This document shows positions 12,134 through 24,111 of a DNA stretch of 64,000 nt, one piece after another. The stretch spans positions 3,038,001 through 3,102,000 of the forward strand of contig PQWQ01000002.1 in NCBI GenBank assembly GCA_002943765.1, read 5' to 3'. Each line of letters starts with the position of its first letter. Positions within the stretch are counted from its first letter, which is position 1. The position numbers were made by a program, and so were the translations under genes. Source of the stretch: Psoroptes ovis (Eukaryota; Arthropoda; Arachnida; Sarcoptiformes; Psoroptidae). Below the pieces are notes generated by a model. The model saw nothing but the letters and a program-made list of their open reading frames with translations. It made no database searches and was not told the DNA's origin.

Positions 12134-12454
12134 TTTATCTTATGCAGTTAAATTCCTCGAAATTACCAAAAAAAATTTCATAAATAAAAAAATTTATTTA
12201 AATTGTGATGAATTTTGACATGTGATTAAATATTCATTGCTCAAAGCCATCTATGAACTGAAACAACAATAAAATAAAAATTAGCCGCATGTATTTTTTT
12301 TATTTTATTTTTCAATACACATTTTCAGTGAGCCATTTTTAATTTCTGCATTGTTTATTGTATATCGTGAGAAATTTCGATAAAGAAAATCTTTTAAAAT
12401 TGAGAACAGCATTTTCTTAAACTCAGTTGATAAAAATATAAATCTTATTTAATA
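12134..12454. promoter_or_regulatory. Shared head-to-head promoter of TATDN1 and FKBP12
   Basis: About 320 bases separate the two divergent start codons. There is no TATA box at a useful distance from either gene. A segment at 12275-12375 has mixed composition, unlike the surrounding AT runs. The regulatory role is inferred only from position. Confidence 0.4.
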
Positions 12455-12909
12455 ATGGGTGTTGAAGTACAAACAATTTCACCTGGAGATGGTTCAACAT
12501 TTCCAAAAAATGGCCAAACTGTTGTTGTTCATTATACCGGTATTATTATTATTACGAATAATTAATTTCGACGATTATATTTAATTGCTTCAAAAATAAT
12601 AACAGGAACATTGAGTGATGGTACTAAATTTGATTCATCAAGGGATCGTGGACGTCCATTTAAATTTCGCATCGGTCGCGGTGAAGTAATCAAAGGATGG
12701 GATGTTGGTGTTGCACAGGTTTGTTTTGAATAGTTAATTAGTTGAAAAAAGTTTCAAAAAATTATGATTTCAATATTCAGATGAGTGTCGGTCAACGTGC
12801 AAAATTAATTTGTTCGCCAGATTTTGCATACGGTAGCCATGGTCATCCTGGAATTATTCCGCCAAACGCTACACTTACATTCGATGTTGAATTGTTATCA
12901 TTAGAATGA
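12455..12909 (+). CDS. FKBP1A: FKBP12 peptidyl-prolyl cis-trans isomerase
   Basis: Three exons (12455-12539, 12606-12718, 12781-12909) give 108 aa, exactly the usual length. FKBP12 is a cytosolic proline isomerase that binds FK506/rapamycin and gates calcium-release channels and TGF-beta type I receptors in animals. Seen in order: MGVEVQTISPGDGSTFPKNG, VVVHYTGTLSDGTKFDSSRDRGRPFKFRIG, EVIKGWDVGVAQMSVGQRAKL, and FAYGSHGHPGIIPPNATLTFDVELLSLE. The drug-pocket residues of the family (Tyr, Asp, Phe, Val-Ile, Trp, Tyr) are all in place. The protein has no targeting extension, so it is the cytosolic form. Confidence 0.97.
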
Positions 12910-13282
12910 ATGAATCAATTCAGTTATATAAATTACTCAATCATTTAAAAATGCACACAAAATGACACGCCAACCACGATTACCTGTATCCATTAGCGAG
13001 AATTTTTTTTTTCTATGCATTAAATTTTGATTTCTCAAATTCGATCTTAATTCAATATCAAATTACATGATAACATCGATTGAAATAAATATGATTAGTG
13101 TTTTATTAGCGCTATAATAATTTCTAAAAAAATAATAAAATTGATGAAGATAAAACTTTTGTTTGTTTTTTGTGTTCTATCATATTTTTGAAAAAACAAA
13201 TTTATTGTTCATGATCAATGTTAATATTTATAATATAAACAGAAAAATAATTTGTCACATTTATCATTAATGTTATCATATT
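12910..13282. other. Convergent 3' ends of FKBP12 and SLC26
   Basis: About 370 AT-rich bases with AATAAA-type signals (for example around 13085) on the + strand. No gene or RNA was seen. Confidence 0.5.
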
Positions 13283-15654
13283 CTAATATGATTGTGTTAA
13301 CCAATGAAAACGACTACCGAATTCGTTACAATTAGTCGACATTAATTGTCCTGATGTTGATTTTAAACTATTATGACCATTCATAACTGTGTCAAAAGGT
13401 AAACAGATCGATGTTGAATGTTTTAAACGATTTTCATTGATTTGTTTGATTAATTGGTAAACTTCATCTTCGGTACGACAATTATGGAATGATGTTGGAT
13501 GCATTGATACACCGATTATAGTACGGAATACTTGCCGCCTTAATCGGTAAAATATAAGAGTAATATCATCTTTTTTCAAGACGCTGACCATATTTTTCAT
13601 TCCCTATTCGTAGAAAAAATTGAATGGATCATTCATAATGATGGATGATAATTAATTTAATAACTTACCAATGCAAATGTCGAATCACTTCTAAACATGT
13701 GTTCACCATCTAATACAACAACTTTTTTATAGCCACCACGATGTTGTACTTTATTTAATCCTTGAAATATTTTAATTTGCATATATTCAATTGATGAGAA
13801 GAAAATACTTCGATCAGGCTTAACATATAAGAATGGATAATTATTTGGTGATTCTTTTGTTATCGTGAATACATGGGGTCTTGCCCAATGATACAATAAA
13901 AGAATGATCGAAAAACCAATACCAATCAATATTCCGAATTCCAAACCAATAAACAAGGAGGATAATAATGTGACAGCGTAAGGAAGTAAATCTATTGGAC
14001 TTGTTCGCCATATCAATAGACAATCACTTGGATGTGCCATAAAAATGACTGATGTTATTATAATTGTAGCCAATACCGTTTCGGGAATATTTTCAAAATA
14101 AGTTGACAATATTGATAATGATAATAAAACTAATGATCCGGTTATCATATTACCAGCAGGCGTTCGTGCACCACTATTATGCTGAACAGCGGATCGAGAA
14201 AAACTTCCTGTCGCTGGAAAGGCTCCAAAAAATGATCCGAGAATATTACTCATACCAAGGGCAATCATTTCTTGTGTAGCATCCATTCTTGAATGTCCTG
14301 ATTTGAAAGCATTAGCTACTGCTACTGATTCCATAAGACCGACCAATGATATTACAAATATGCCTGTGCCTATATCTTCGTAAACTTCCTGTTGAAAATT
14401 GGTAATATGATTATCCGAGAAAATTGACAGCAAAATTCTAATGAGTAAAACTTACACTAAATGGTTTGATCACCTCTGTTCCATTTGTTGATGTGACTGT
14501 AAATTGTGGCCATTGAAAACTCGGCAAGCCAGGCGTTATTTGTCGCGTCAGTGTAAAAATATTTCCAGTAACTGTACCGTCTTTATCAACATTTTGACCA
14601 TAGTAAATAGCAATCAATGAACCAAATAATAAAGCCATTGCATTGCGGCCAATAATCAATAATTGAAAAATAGAATTTAATATCGAAGAAATAGGTATAT
14701 TTCTCCATTCGAAGTGCGGAAAACGATAATCTTTGAATATTTGAAATGGCAATAAAAATAGTAAGCATAATGATCCTAAAATTGCATCACAAGAATTAGT
14801 TTCACCAAGTGAGGAAAAAAATTTCGAAAAAATCTCTGGCAAACGACTTGCTGAATAATGTAGACCGAAAAAACTTTTCAACTGTGACGCCGATATCGAT
14901 ATTGATGCTGCAAGCGAAAATGCTGTTATGACTGGAAATGATATGAAATCAACAATAAAGCCTAAATTAAGCATTCCAGCTAATAATTGGATGCACCCAG
15001 CAAAAAATGATAATAAGATTGAATATTGTGGTCCTCCGATCAGTACATATGGTAAAACAATCATTGATAGAATTGATGTAGGACCAACAGCCATATCTTT
15101 ACAACTACCGAGTAATGAGTAGACAAAACATCCCATAAATGATGTGTACAAACCATATTGAGGTGGAAGACCAGCTAAACTAGCTAATGCTAAACCTTGC
15201 GGCACAATTGTGAATGCGACTGAAATTCCAGAAACAATATCGCCTTTAAGATCTTCAACTGAATATGCTGGCACCCAACGTAATGGTGGTAATAAACGAT
15301 ATAGTTTTCGCTTAGTAAAATAACGATTTTTAATCCATGAACAACATCCCGCTAATGTTGGATCATCTGGTTCCAGGTATAGTGACATGTCTGTGAAATG
15401 AAAAAAATTAGAAATCATTAATAATTATCTTCAACAATGAAAGTACCTGTAATGGCATTTCTAGCTGAATCAATAACAATTACATTTTTATTATTGTTAT
15501 AATTATCATCATCATCATCATCATTAGTAAATAAACTTGAATTTTCTGAATCATATGTTTTTGAATTTGAAAAACGATTACCGACAAGATATTCGTATGA
15601 GTCTCTTCGACGTTTCTTTTGGTATGTTTTTTTATTACTATCATTAGGAAACAT
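13283..15654 (-). CDS. SLC26-family sulfate/anion transporter, SLC26A11-like
   Basis: Four exons read leftwards (15654-15447, 15390-14456, 14388-13669, 13603-13283) give 727 aa. SLC26 proteins are multipass anion exchangers or channels with a cytosolic C-terminal STAS domain. Seen: a polar N terminus with an Asp run (about 45-55), then LPPLRWVPAY, DIVSGISVAFTIVPQGLALASLAGLPPQYGLYTSFMGCFVYSLLGSCKDMAVGPTSI (split here for length: the SLC26 signature from DIVSG to GPTSI), LGFIVDFISFPVI, and in the next exon GLMESVAVANAF and FPATGSFSRSAV. The STAS-like segment (about 560-720) runs from YVKPDRSIFF through KVVVLDGEHMF to the end. The order and wording match the sodium-independent sulfate transporter SLC26A11 best. 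The substrate is inferred. ATG 15654 was chosen because the frame upstream has no earlier ATG. Confidence 0.92.
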
Positions 15655-16160
15655 TATGTCAAATTTGAATAAAAACAATTTTATTTCTTAAATTCAAAAA
15701 CCGAAATGGACGAATTAATTTAAAACAAAAAAACAAACAAGTATGTGTAACAATAACAAAAACAAAACCAAAAATTTCAAAAACTATGATGGATGATTAA
15801 GTATACATTGATAACATTCAAAAAATTATCAAATAATAATTATAATGATGATAATAATTTCTTTGTTTTGATTTCTTATTAATTCTATGTTAATCAGATG
15901 ATAATCAATCGAATAATCGTGTACGTGATTGATTGATTTAGTTGATTTTTTTTAATAAATACAATTATTCATTCAAATAATGTGCCATTTGCGATTTATC
16001 TAATCAATTGAAGGCTCGAAAAAAATGGAAAATAAACATAAACATGTTCAACATATCAATGAAAATTAGTAACAAAAACATTTGATAAGCATTGAATAGT
16101 TTGAACCTTAAAACTTTCTAAGAAATTCAACAATTATCAATAGCATTTTGTTTGTGTTAA

Positions 16161-16197
<37 letters not shown>

Positions 16198-16389
16198 GTT
16201 TTTCCATTGATACATTTATAGTACTTTTTGTTTCAAGAGAAGGAAGTTTTTTTGCTTAACCATCATTCATCAATCGTTTGTGTTCGGTGAAAATTTGATT
16301 TTAATGTAAATATTATGACAAATATTTATTTATAAATAAGTTTGTGTTTACTTTTGAATATAATAACAAATTGGTTGTTTTTATCTGAT
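15655..16389. other. Spacer with a 34-base T tract
   Basis: Upstream of the SLC26 gene and downstream of the EF-hand/PPP-like gene, both on the - strand. AT-rich, with an uninterrupted run of T at about 16163-16196. On the gene strand this is a poly(A) run; it may be a slippage tract or an old retroposed tail. No open frame of interest. Confidence 0.5.
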
Positions 16390-19089
16390 TCATTTATTTA
16401 TAACAGAATCGATTGGCATTATTGTTGTAGTTTCACGATCAAATGATAATAAACGTATACGTTGATCACTACCATCAATGAATGCAATCGTACATTTAGA
16501 TGATTTAGGTTTTGAACATGAAAATATTGTTATACATTGATTGGAATATCGTAAATCAAAACCATCATCACTATTGTTATTATTATTCACAGCATTTGAT
16601 GATGTTTGTAATGAATGTGAACGTATAAAATATTGGAAATTATTTGCATGCATAAAATTATTGAATGCAATTTGATCGAATGAATATGAATTTAGAAAAT
16701 CAGAATGTTCAGATAACTTAAAGCCAGTAACATCGATAACGAGATTGGCACCCAATTTTTTATGAACATTTTTCTTTGAATTTTTATATTCGATTAGTGA
16801 ATTTTTCAATGATTTTGATGATGACGATGATGATGATGTAGAATTTAATAATGATTCTTTCATCGTTGAACATAAACAATCATCCATACCATATGGTGTA
16901 TTGACTATTAATTCATATGCGATCGGTGCATCTTTCAGTACAGAATAAACATCCACGCTGAGAAGATTCAATTTATCTAATTTATTCCATTTAGGTATAC
17001 CCGAATGACAACATAATATACTTTCATCAATTATTATTGCAAATGGTAGTCGTGCAAATATTTCCGATATGAATGAGAATATTTTCTGTCCATAGTCTGA
17101 TCCATATTTGTGTAAACATTCTTTCAATAGAATTTTTCTGCATTTTGATTTGATTTCATTTGTTCCGCGTAATAAAAATACTTTGTTAGGTGATAATAAT
17201 TTCATTGAATATAAATATAATATCATTTCAACACCATATGATCCGATTCCACTATAATTACCAAGAAATACCAAATTATACGGTGTGACTGGAAAACTTT
17301 GAAAATATGTTCGTTCCAATGTGAATAAATCGGTCAAATTGCCTTGCATATCTCCAACAACAATTGCCGGTGAATTGATTTTAATCAATTTATCTTCAGT
17401 TGTCAATATTCCTTTAATTTCTTCACATAACATATTAACGTAACGAGAAAAAATTTTCCAATCTTCACGAACTGCCATCAATCCGATTAATTGATTCCCC
17501 TCAATTTTTGTTTTATTATAAAAATCCTTGATCAAATCTATGAATATATTCGGTACAGAGCTATTATTGAATGTGAATTCGATCGAATATTTATTTTGAT
17601 TCATATCATTTTCCAATGTTGGTTCAATCCATTGCTCTGATATTAATGTTGGTGCAACACATCTTCCAGACGTATCGAATGTAACACAATGTAAACAATA
17701 ATCATAATGTTGATCTCGACATTTGATGCATATTCCTTTTTTAGATCTTTGATTTGGCACTAGAAAACCTGCTTCTACTGATTGATTTGGATCACTTTTT
17801 TCTGATGTTGTTTTTGCTTGCATTAATCTTGATATTTGCGGTAATATTGCTTTAGGTGAACGACATAGTTTTTCAGTATTTTTAAATGTATTGTTCAGTA
17901 TTGCTTTTTTGAGATTTTCACTTGAAATTTTTTCATCTTTCATTCCAACACAACGTATTGCTTTTTCAATTTCAATTTTCAATTGTTCATCATTTTGTAA
18001 TTGATTACTATTAGATGATGATAATTTATAAATATCGGTAACCATTGCAATAAATTCACTTAATTTTAGATAACCATTATTAGATGTATCATAATATCTT
18101 ATCAAAAAATTTAAGCGACATTCAGTATTATGTTTGGTCGTCGGCTCCATTGCAATGATGCCAAGATGTAATTCATGTGAATCTAAATAATCATAATTAT
18201 TATTTAGACTGCAAGCACGAAATAAAAATGGCATACGTGGATCATTACGATCAAAGCCATATTTAATTAAATATTGTTTGAATGATTCATAAGACATGTA
18301 AAATGATGGATAACAATGTTCGATGAAATTCTCATACATTTCAGCGATATGTTCTGGTTTAGTATGCGTTGATTTTAACATTTTTTTCGCTATCGAATCA
18401 TCTTCATAATGATATGATGAATTTTCCATACAAATTTCATTTATTAATTTTCGCTGTTCATTGATGCCGATCACAATACGGGTGAATATTTTCAATTCAG
18501 GTCCCCATATTTTATCTATTCGATCGGCAAGTATATCGCTTGCACGCAACCAATTGATACGCATGGAACGTTGACAACATTGAAATGTGCTCCCGGATGA
18601 TTTTTGTAATGTTACTAGCATTGCTAATCTTGTTATGAATTTCCCTGGAGGCATTTGTATTCGTAATATATTCAAAAAACTAATTGCATAAACTGGTGCT
18701 TTTTTGGCTGCATCAAGAGCATCAGCTTCAGCATCTTTTCTTCCGATTATTAAATCAACTCCTGATCTGGCCGCTTGCATCCATGTTTGATGTTCATTTA
18801 AGCAAACATATGGAAACCATACACAGCGTGCACGTTCAACATTTGTCACAGCAATACGGTCATGTTCAGGACAATAAATCAAATAAACAATTGAATCAAA
18901 TACACGAACATTTGGATCGACACTTAAACCTTCGGGCGTTAAATTTGGTGGCAAATTTTCACGATGTTGTTTTGTATCTATTTGTTGATTTTCCAATGGT
19001 AGACCGGCACCAATACCAGCGCTTCCAATACTACTACTCGATAAAATTTTGGGCACCGTATTTGGTGTTCGCTTTTCAGAATCACTCAT
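16390..19089 (-). CDS. EF-hand protein with a degenerate PPP-type phosphatase domain
   Basis: A single exon of 899 aa, counted from MSDSEKRTPN. Upstream codons in the frame include only non-ATG starts. The N-terminal domain (about 45-220) is unassigned and includes RCVWFPYVCLNEHQTWMQAA. An EF-hand pair follows at about 290-400; its second loop, DTSNNGYLKLSE, looks able to bind calcium. A Cys cluster (CIKCRDQHYDYCLHC, about 450) comes next, then a PPP fold (about 570-740). PPP motifs are altered: GDxHG is GDMQG, GDYVDRG is GNYSGIG, GNHE is GTNE; only CCHSG keeps its His. Five or more metal and catalytic residues are therefore lost, which argues for a pseudophosphatase. EF-hands sit N-terminal to the PPP fold, the reverse of PPEF/rdgC. 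Its role is unknown; calcium-dependent scaffolding is a guess. It lies 160 bases downstream of ADA2 on the same strand. Confidence 0.85.
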   Translation of the reverse strand: MSDSEKRTPNTVPKILSSSSIGSAGIGAGLPLENQQIDTKQHRENLPPNLTPEGLSVDPNVRVFDSIVYLIYCPEHDRIAVTNVERARCVWFPYVCLNEHQTWMQAARSGVDLIIGRKDAEADALDAAKKAPVYAISFLNILRIQMPPGKFITRLAMLVTLQKSSGSTFQCCQRSMRINWLRASDILADRIDKIWGPELKIFTRIVIGINEQRKLINEICMENSSYHYEDDSIAKKMLKSTHTKPEHIAEMYENFIEHCYPSFYMSYESFKQYLIKYGFDRNDPRMPFLFRACSLNNNYDYLDSHELHLGIIAMEPTTKHNTECRLNFLIRYYDTSNNGYLKLSEFIAMVTDIYKLSSSNSNQLQNDEQLKIEIEKAIRCVGMKDEKISSENLKKAILNNTFKNTEKLCRSPKAILPQISRLMQAKTTSEKSDPNQSVEAGFLVPNQRSKKGICIKCRDQHYDYCLHCVTFDTSGRCVAPTLISEQWIEPTLENDMNQNKYSIEFTFNNSSVPNIFIDLIKDFYNKTKIEGNQLIGLMAVREDWKIFSRYVNMLCEEIKGILTTEDKLIKINSPAIVVGDMQGNLTDLFTLERTYFQSFPVTPYNLVFLGNYSGIGSYGVEMILYLYSMKLLSPNKVFLLRGTNEIKSKCRKILLKECLHKYGSDYGQKIFSFISEIFARLPFAIIIDESILCCHSGIPKWNKLDKLNLLSVDVYSVLKDAPIAYELIVNTPYGMDDCLCSTMKESLLNSTSSSSSSSKSLKNSLIEYKNSKKNVHKKLGANLVIDVTGFKLSEHSDFLNSYSFDQIAFNNFMHANNFQYFIRSHSLQTSSNAVNNNNNSDDGFDLRYSNQCITIFSCSKPKSSKCTIAFIDGSDQRIRLLSFDRETTTIMPIDSVINK

Positions 19090-19249
19090 ATTCAATTCAA
19101 TTTCAAAAAAAACAAATCGAATAAAGAACGACAACAACACTAAATTTATTAGCTGAAATCTTTTATTTTAAATTAAAATGGTTGATTTATTTACAATTCT
19201 AAAATAAAAATTAGAAAAACAAAAGTAATATTAATTCAATTGAAATTAA

Positions 19250-21456
19250 TTAATTAGTTTGAGATGAATTTGAGCTCGATGCAGCCATCGTACTATTCGT
19301 AGCCGACGTCGATAATTCACCATGAGCAATCAAATGATTATGTATTCGTCGCAATGTTTCCAAATGTTCACGCCCATAAAAATTTTTATTCATGATATTT
19401 TCAAAATTTAATCGATGTCTTGATGCTTTTGGGTATTTTTTATGTTGCTAAATAAAAAAAAGGAAATGAAGATTGATAATTTAATGATCGCCACACAATC
19501 ATGAACAAATTTACCTTAATCAAAACATTTTTCATTCCAATGAATAAGGTAGCATCTAATTTCAATTCATTACATAATTTCTTCTCCATTTCTGTTAATG
19601 TATTTGTTATGGATGATTCTGTTTCCATCATTGCGGTATCAGTATCAGATTTTAATTTCTTTTTTGGAGAGGAATTGGCTGCATTCATCGATTCACTTTC
19701 ACTTGTGGAAGCTTGATTTAAGATTGATGACTCCTCTTTCCAATATTGTTCTTGTTGATCAAAAAATTTAAATGCTTCACGCAACAATTCTTCATTATCT
19801 AGTTTTTTCAAAAATTCTGCTGTCAAATGACTTAATGATTGAATTGATTCATGATTGATTAATTGATTCAAACAATCACGATCGATTGGATTTTCATCGG
19901 CAAATATCATATCCATAATATCTTGTTCATCCATGTCCTCTAAATCTTCAACATCAATTGAAGAATCATTTTTAAATGTGGTTGTCGTTGATGATTTCGA
20001 TGACGATGCTTTTGTCGAATTATCAATTATGCTATTATTACTATTATTGTTATTATTACTAGTGGTTTCTGTTTTGATTTTTTCATTATTTTGTCCATTT
20101 TCTTCTTCAATTTTTTTATCCAAAGCTTTATCAAATACTTGCAACATTTTAATTTTATCTTCTTTTTTCAAAGTATCTAAATTGTTTGCGGATAATACCT
20201 GAAACATTATCATTTTCTTCAATAATATTTTCAATACTTGTTCCATGGCTAAATCATTAAATAAAGAATTCAAATCTTGCCGCCGTAAATATCTAACAAA
20301 AGGCATGAACATTGGATATTTTTCTTCAAAATCTTTAAACAATTTACTATTTGAATCTCTTCGATTCTGCAATGTATCTTTGAAAAATTCATTTTTATGC
20401 ACTTCTAAGAATAATTTAATCAATTCATTCACACGTATTATTAATTTTTTACGGAAACGGCTGATTAATCGTCTTTGATATATGTCAACTTGTGTTAATT
20501 TGAATTTTTTCTCTATATCATCTTCATTTTCTGCACCAAGTGTCAAATTAGATATCAATGTTTCAGCTTCATTATCGAATTCTCTTTCGAAATCATCACG
20601 TTTTGGCAGATAACCAAGTTCTACTAATTCGGTTTGTGGTATATCACGGAATAAATTCATACAATTATCTTTTTCTGGAAATATTTTATCTTCTTGCATT
20701 CCTCTTACGGTGAATGGAAATCTTGATAATTGTCGTACGACTGGATCAGTAAACATTAATGCCCAAGATAAGCGCCCTATCAGTCCATTGATATAATACT
20801 CATTATAATGACGTTCAATTTCGGCCGGTGATATGTTTGTTCCCAATGCAGGATTCATATAATTAGCAATTTCTTTCCAATTTCCATAACCAACACGTGT
20901 TAATGCTTCAAATAAAGCTTTTTCATCCATAGCTCTCCATTCATATTCATCATCACCATTTTCATCGATTTTTGCAGGCAAATTTGTTTGCGTTTCTTTC
21001 ACGACATGATTCATGAAGAATTCTTTGCCTAAATCTTCATTCAAAAATCTTTCAAATTCTTTTTCATCTTTTTTGAATTTCTCATATTGCTCATCAGCAG
21101 CTGATTTATCTGAATCATCTGATTCCATTTTGTTTTTATTTTTTTTCATAAACAATGGGAATGTTCCTAGATCGATCATTTGTACTTCATGATCACGTTT
21201 ATGTTCACCTATTTCGGTGCCATATACATAGCACTGTAAAAAAAAAGATGTGAAAATTTTGAATTTCAGAAGAAAAAAACAAATACCTGTAAACAAAGTT
21301 CAAAATCTGAACATATTTCACAAACGATCAAAATATCTCTAGCTTGATTCATACAACTAGTACAATGATGTTTCGAAATGTCTTCTAAAGTGCAACAAAA
21401 GAAGTTTTATTCGCGTTTTTAATGAAAAAGTTCATAAAAATCTTACCATTATCCAT
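19250..21456 (-). CDS. Transcriptional adaptor ADA2 (ADA2B-like)
   Basis: Four exons read leftwards: 21456-21447 (10 bases), 21384-21287, 21233-19515, 19447-19250, giving 674 aa. ADA2 couples the GCN5 acetyltransferase to nucleosomes in SAGA/ADA-type complexes in the nucleus. Seen: a ZZ zinc finger at 11-60 (CTSC, CEIC, CLQC, then His residues of EIGEHKRDH); LGTFPLF; a SANT/Myb domain at about 115-170 (EWRAMDEKALFEALTRVGYGNWKEIA); ERHYNEYYINGLIGR; and a SWIRM-like C-terminal end (RLNFENIMNKNFYGREHLETLRRIHNHLIAHGEL). Long Asn/Ser and acidic stretches (about 400-470) make it larger than typical orthologues (420-570 aa). The IxGxxGR segment after SANT favours ADA2B over ADA2A, but this is not certain. 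The coding part of the first exon is only ten bases. Confidence 0.9.
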
Positions 21457-21686
21457 ATTTATTTAACAATCAATTGATCATTTAATTTTAGTTTAACTTT
21501 ACAAAGATTTTGTTATGAATTTTACCGATTCCAAGACCAAAATACCAAAAATGACAGCTACAAAAAGTACGTGACGAAAAAAATCGAATAATAAAAATAA
21601 AAAGCATTCGAATTTATTGACATGAAAATTTCGAATTAATTTTCATATTTCATCATCAAAATTCAAAACAAATTAATCGTAGATAA
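21457..21686. promoter_or_regulatory. Head-to-head promoter of ADA2 and the SMYD-like gene
   Basis: Only 230 bases lie between the two divergent start codons, so both genes must share this region. No TATA box near either start. A TGACAGC/CGTGACG-containing patch at about 21550-21580 is the only stretch that is not AT-rich. Confidence 0.45.
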
Positions 21687-24111
21687 ATGGATCATTTTAA
21701 TTTCAAGCTTAGAAATCCATTCATTTCTAAACTATTACCAATATCACAATGTATTTCGATAAATTTCAAAAAAGATATGTGTGATTTTTGTTTAAAAAGG
21801 TGAATTGATCGTTTTTTGTTTTTAATTGTTTAATTACTATTTCTTTTTTCAAAAAAAAAAAAAAAAAAAAATAGATTTGAAGATATTTCATCAATCATTA
21901 ATTGTTCAAGATGTGATTATGGTTTTTATTGTTCAAACGCTTGTTTGGAACAAGATTTACCACAACATCTTATTGAATGTCAATTTAATATAGCAGACAA
22001 AATTGAAAATTGTTTCTCGACATTATTGAAATTTCATACAGATGCTTCAGTAGATCAACCTTATGAATTCAATTTTGAAAAATATTACCATCTCGATGAC
22101 ATCATCGACATAACATTGTTGTTTTTCCGTATGCTGAGAATTTATCAATTTGAAAATGAGAAAATTTCTTTAGACTGGATTAATTTTCCAATATCGTTTG
22201 ACGAATCATTTTCAAAAAAGACATGTGACCCAATCAATAATTTATCGATCTATTTATCAAGATTCGATGAGCTTGATGAGGATGAAATTAAAGAATTAGA
22301 TCAATTGATCGGGTTTGATTCGACAAATGAAGAATTATTCAGATCACTTTACATTGAAAACAATGTCAAATTTTGTCTTAACAATATAATTGCTAATATT
22401 GCTGATTATAATTCATCATACCGCTCGAGTCAAAATTCTCGTTACGATTCTGTTGATGAAATTAATAATGATTTATTTTATGATAGCTGTGGTAAAAATA
22501 ACAACTATCATTATCTTTCTGATGAATTGAATACTTTTCTAAGTTTCGATGCAACTATTTTGGATAAAAACGAACCAGAAGCCATACAAGCTTTGAAGTC
22601 AAATTATAGATTTCTGCATCTAGGAAATTATATGAAAAAATCGAGAATCGAAAATAATGAATTCGATTTTTACTATAATGTTTGGTTGAATTCAATTCAT
22701 AAATTGCTTATCTCTGATGAACGTTTGATTAATAGCCTCAAAAATCCAAATTTCTCTGATATCGAGAAAGTTTTTTTCATAACCATAAGACACTCAATAA
22801 CTATATGTGATGTAATTACGACAACACCTTTTGCACGCGCTATTTACGCGCCTTTATTGAATTTCAAACATAACTGTTTATCAAACACATCATTGATTTT
22901 CAATGGTAATCAATTAGAGATTTACTATTTGCCTGAAAAAAAATTCGATAATGCAGAAGATGAGATAAATTTAGCAAAAGATCAAATCACAATCGATTTT
23001 AATCATGAAATATCCACTAGAGAAGATTCCTCCACTGTATATATCTGGAATCGATTACGTTTCATGAATTGTGAATGTAAACGTTGTTTGGTCGCTCGCA
23101 AAAATCTTAATTCAGATGTCGACTTATGGGCCAATTGTTATGGCAATGCTAATTATGAAAATAGTGATACTTGTAATGAAAATTTTACTGATCAAAGAGA
23201 TGATAAGATGATAATAGATGAAGAATTTTATGATATTGTTGCCGATAATAGAATGATGCAGAAATTCGAGAAGATTTTTAGTCGTGAAATCACCGACGAT
23301 TCAATTATCCCCACTAATGAACATTTAGATGCTAACATTGTGCAGTGTTTTGATGAAAGTATTAGAAAATTGAATCAAATCAATGATGAATATGGTAATA
23401 GATTAGATTTTCAACATTCTATTCGCATAGAAGAAATTCTTATGGAAACAATTAAGACATTTCGAGAAATTCTTGGCTATTATCATCCTCAAATAACATT
23501 AATATTGTTTAAAATTATTTTCCATAATCTTATTATCATGAAAACATATCAAGACATGTGCAAAATATTTTATCGCTCACTTTACCTCCACCGTTATATC
23601 GATGAATTAATTGATTCAGTGAGTATATCATTGATAAATAATTTCCCTATTGATTTTTTCAATTTTTTGGTGATTTTAGCTTTCAATAACACATGGTAAT
23701 ACTAATGATTGGCTTAAGAAAACGAATTTAGTGCATTCAATCAACAATGAAATCTTGATTGATATCTTCAAAAATAATGGGAATGAATTGAAAAATTTAC
23801 AACAAAAATTTGTTAAAAAATCAATCAAATCTTGGAATTTAAGAGTTTTGAAAAAATGTAATGAAATACAAATGACCTATGATGATTTAAATTTCATTCT
23901 AAAAACTATCGATGAAAGTAACGAAAATTCAGCAGATTATCAATATTATAATCCATTCAATTCTCAGCACTATGATGACGATGTGACAGTGATGGAAGGA
24001 ATGGAAGATGTAATACATAATAATAATATTGACAGAAAAATTCGCGAAAAACTTGACAAATTATTCATAATTATGAAAGAAATTCTATGTTTTCAAAATT
24101 ATAACATTTAA
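21687..24111 (+). CDS. MYND-SET protein of the SMYD family with altered SET motifs
   Basis: Three exons (21687-21799, 21875-23618, 23680-24111) give 762 aa. The MYND zinc finger occupies 32-73: Cys32, Cys35, Cys48, Cys51, Cys57, Cys61, His69, Cys73 with the canonical spacing, and it is split by intron 1. The SET core follows at about 190-400: FARAIYAPLLNFKHNCLSN, ITIDFNHE, then the Cys-rich post-SET element CECKRC. SMYD proteins are lysine methyltransferases. Here the NHSCxPN motif reads KHNCLSN, and the catalytic-Tyr segment (usually TISY) reads TIDF, so activity is doubtful. The C-terminal 300 residues are helical, as in SMYD proteins. Intron 2 (23619-23679) was placed by GTGAG/TTTTAG borders; ignoring it would leave an early stop. 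Arthropods have many diverged SMYD paralogues, and which one this is cannot be told. Confidence 0.82.

Noticed and set aside
19933..20202. Leu/Val-rich open frame on the + strand looking like a membrane peptide
   Set aside because: It is the antisense of the Asn/Ser/Asp-rich insert of ADA2.
23619..23699. Stop codon at 23697-23699 as the end of the MYND/SET protein
   Set aside because: A good 61-base GT...AG intron (23619-23679) removes it and joins the following 144-codon frame in phase.
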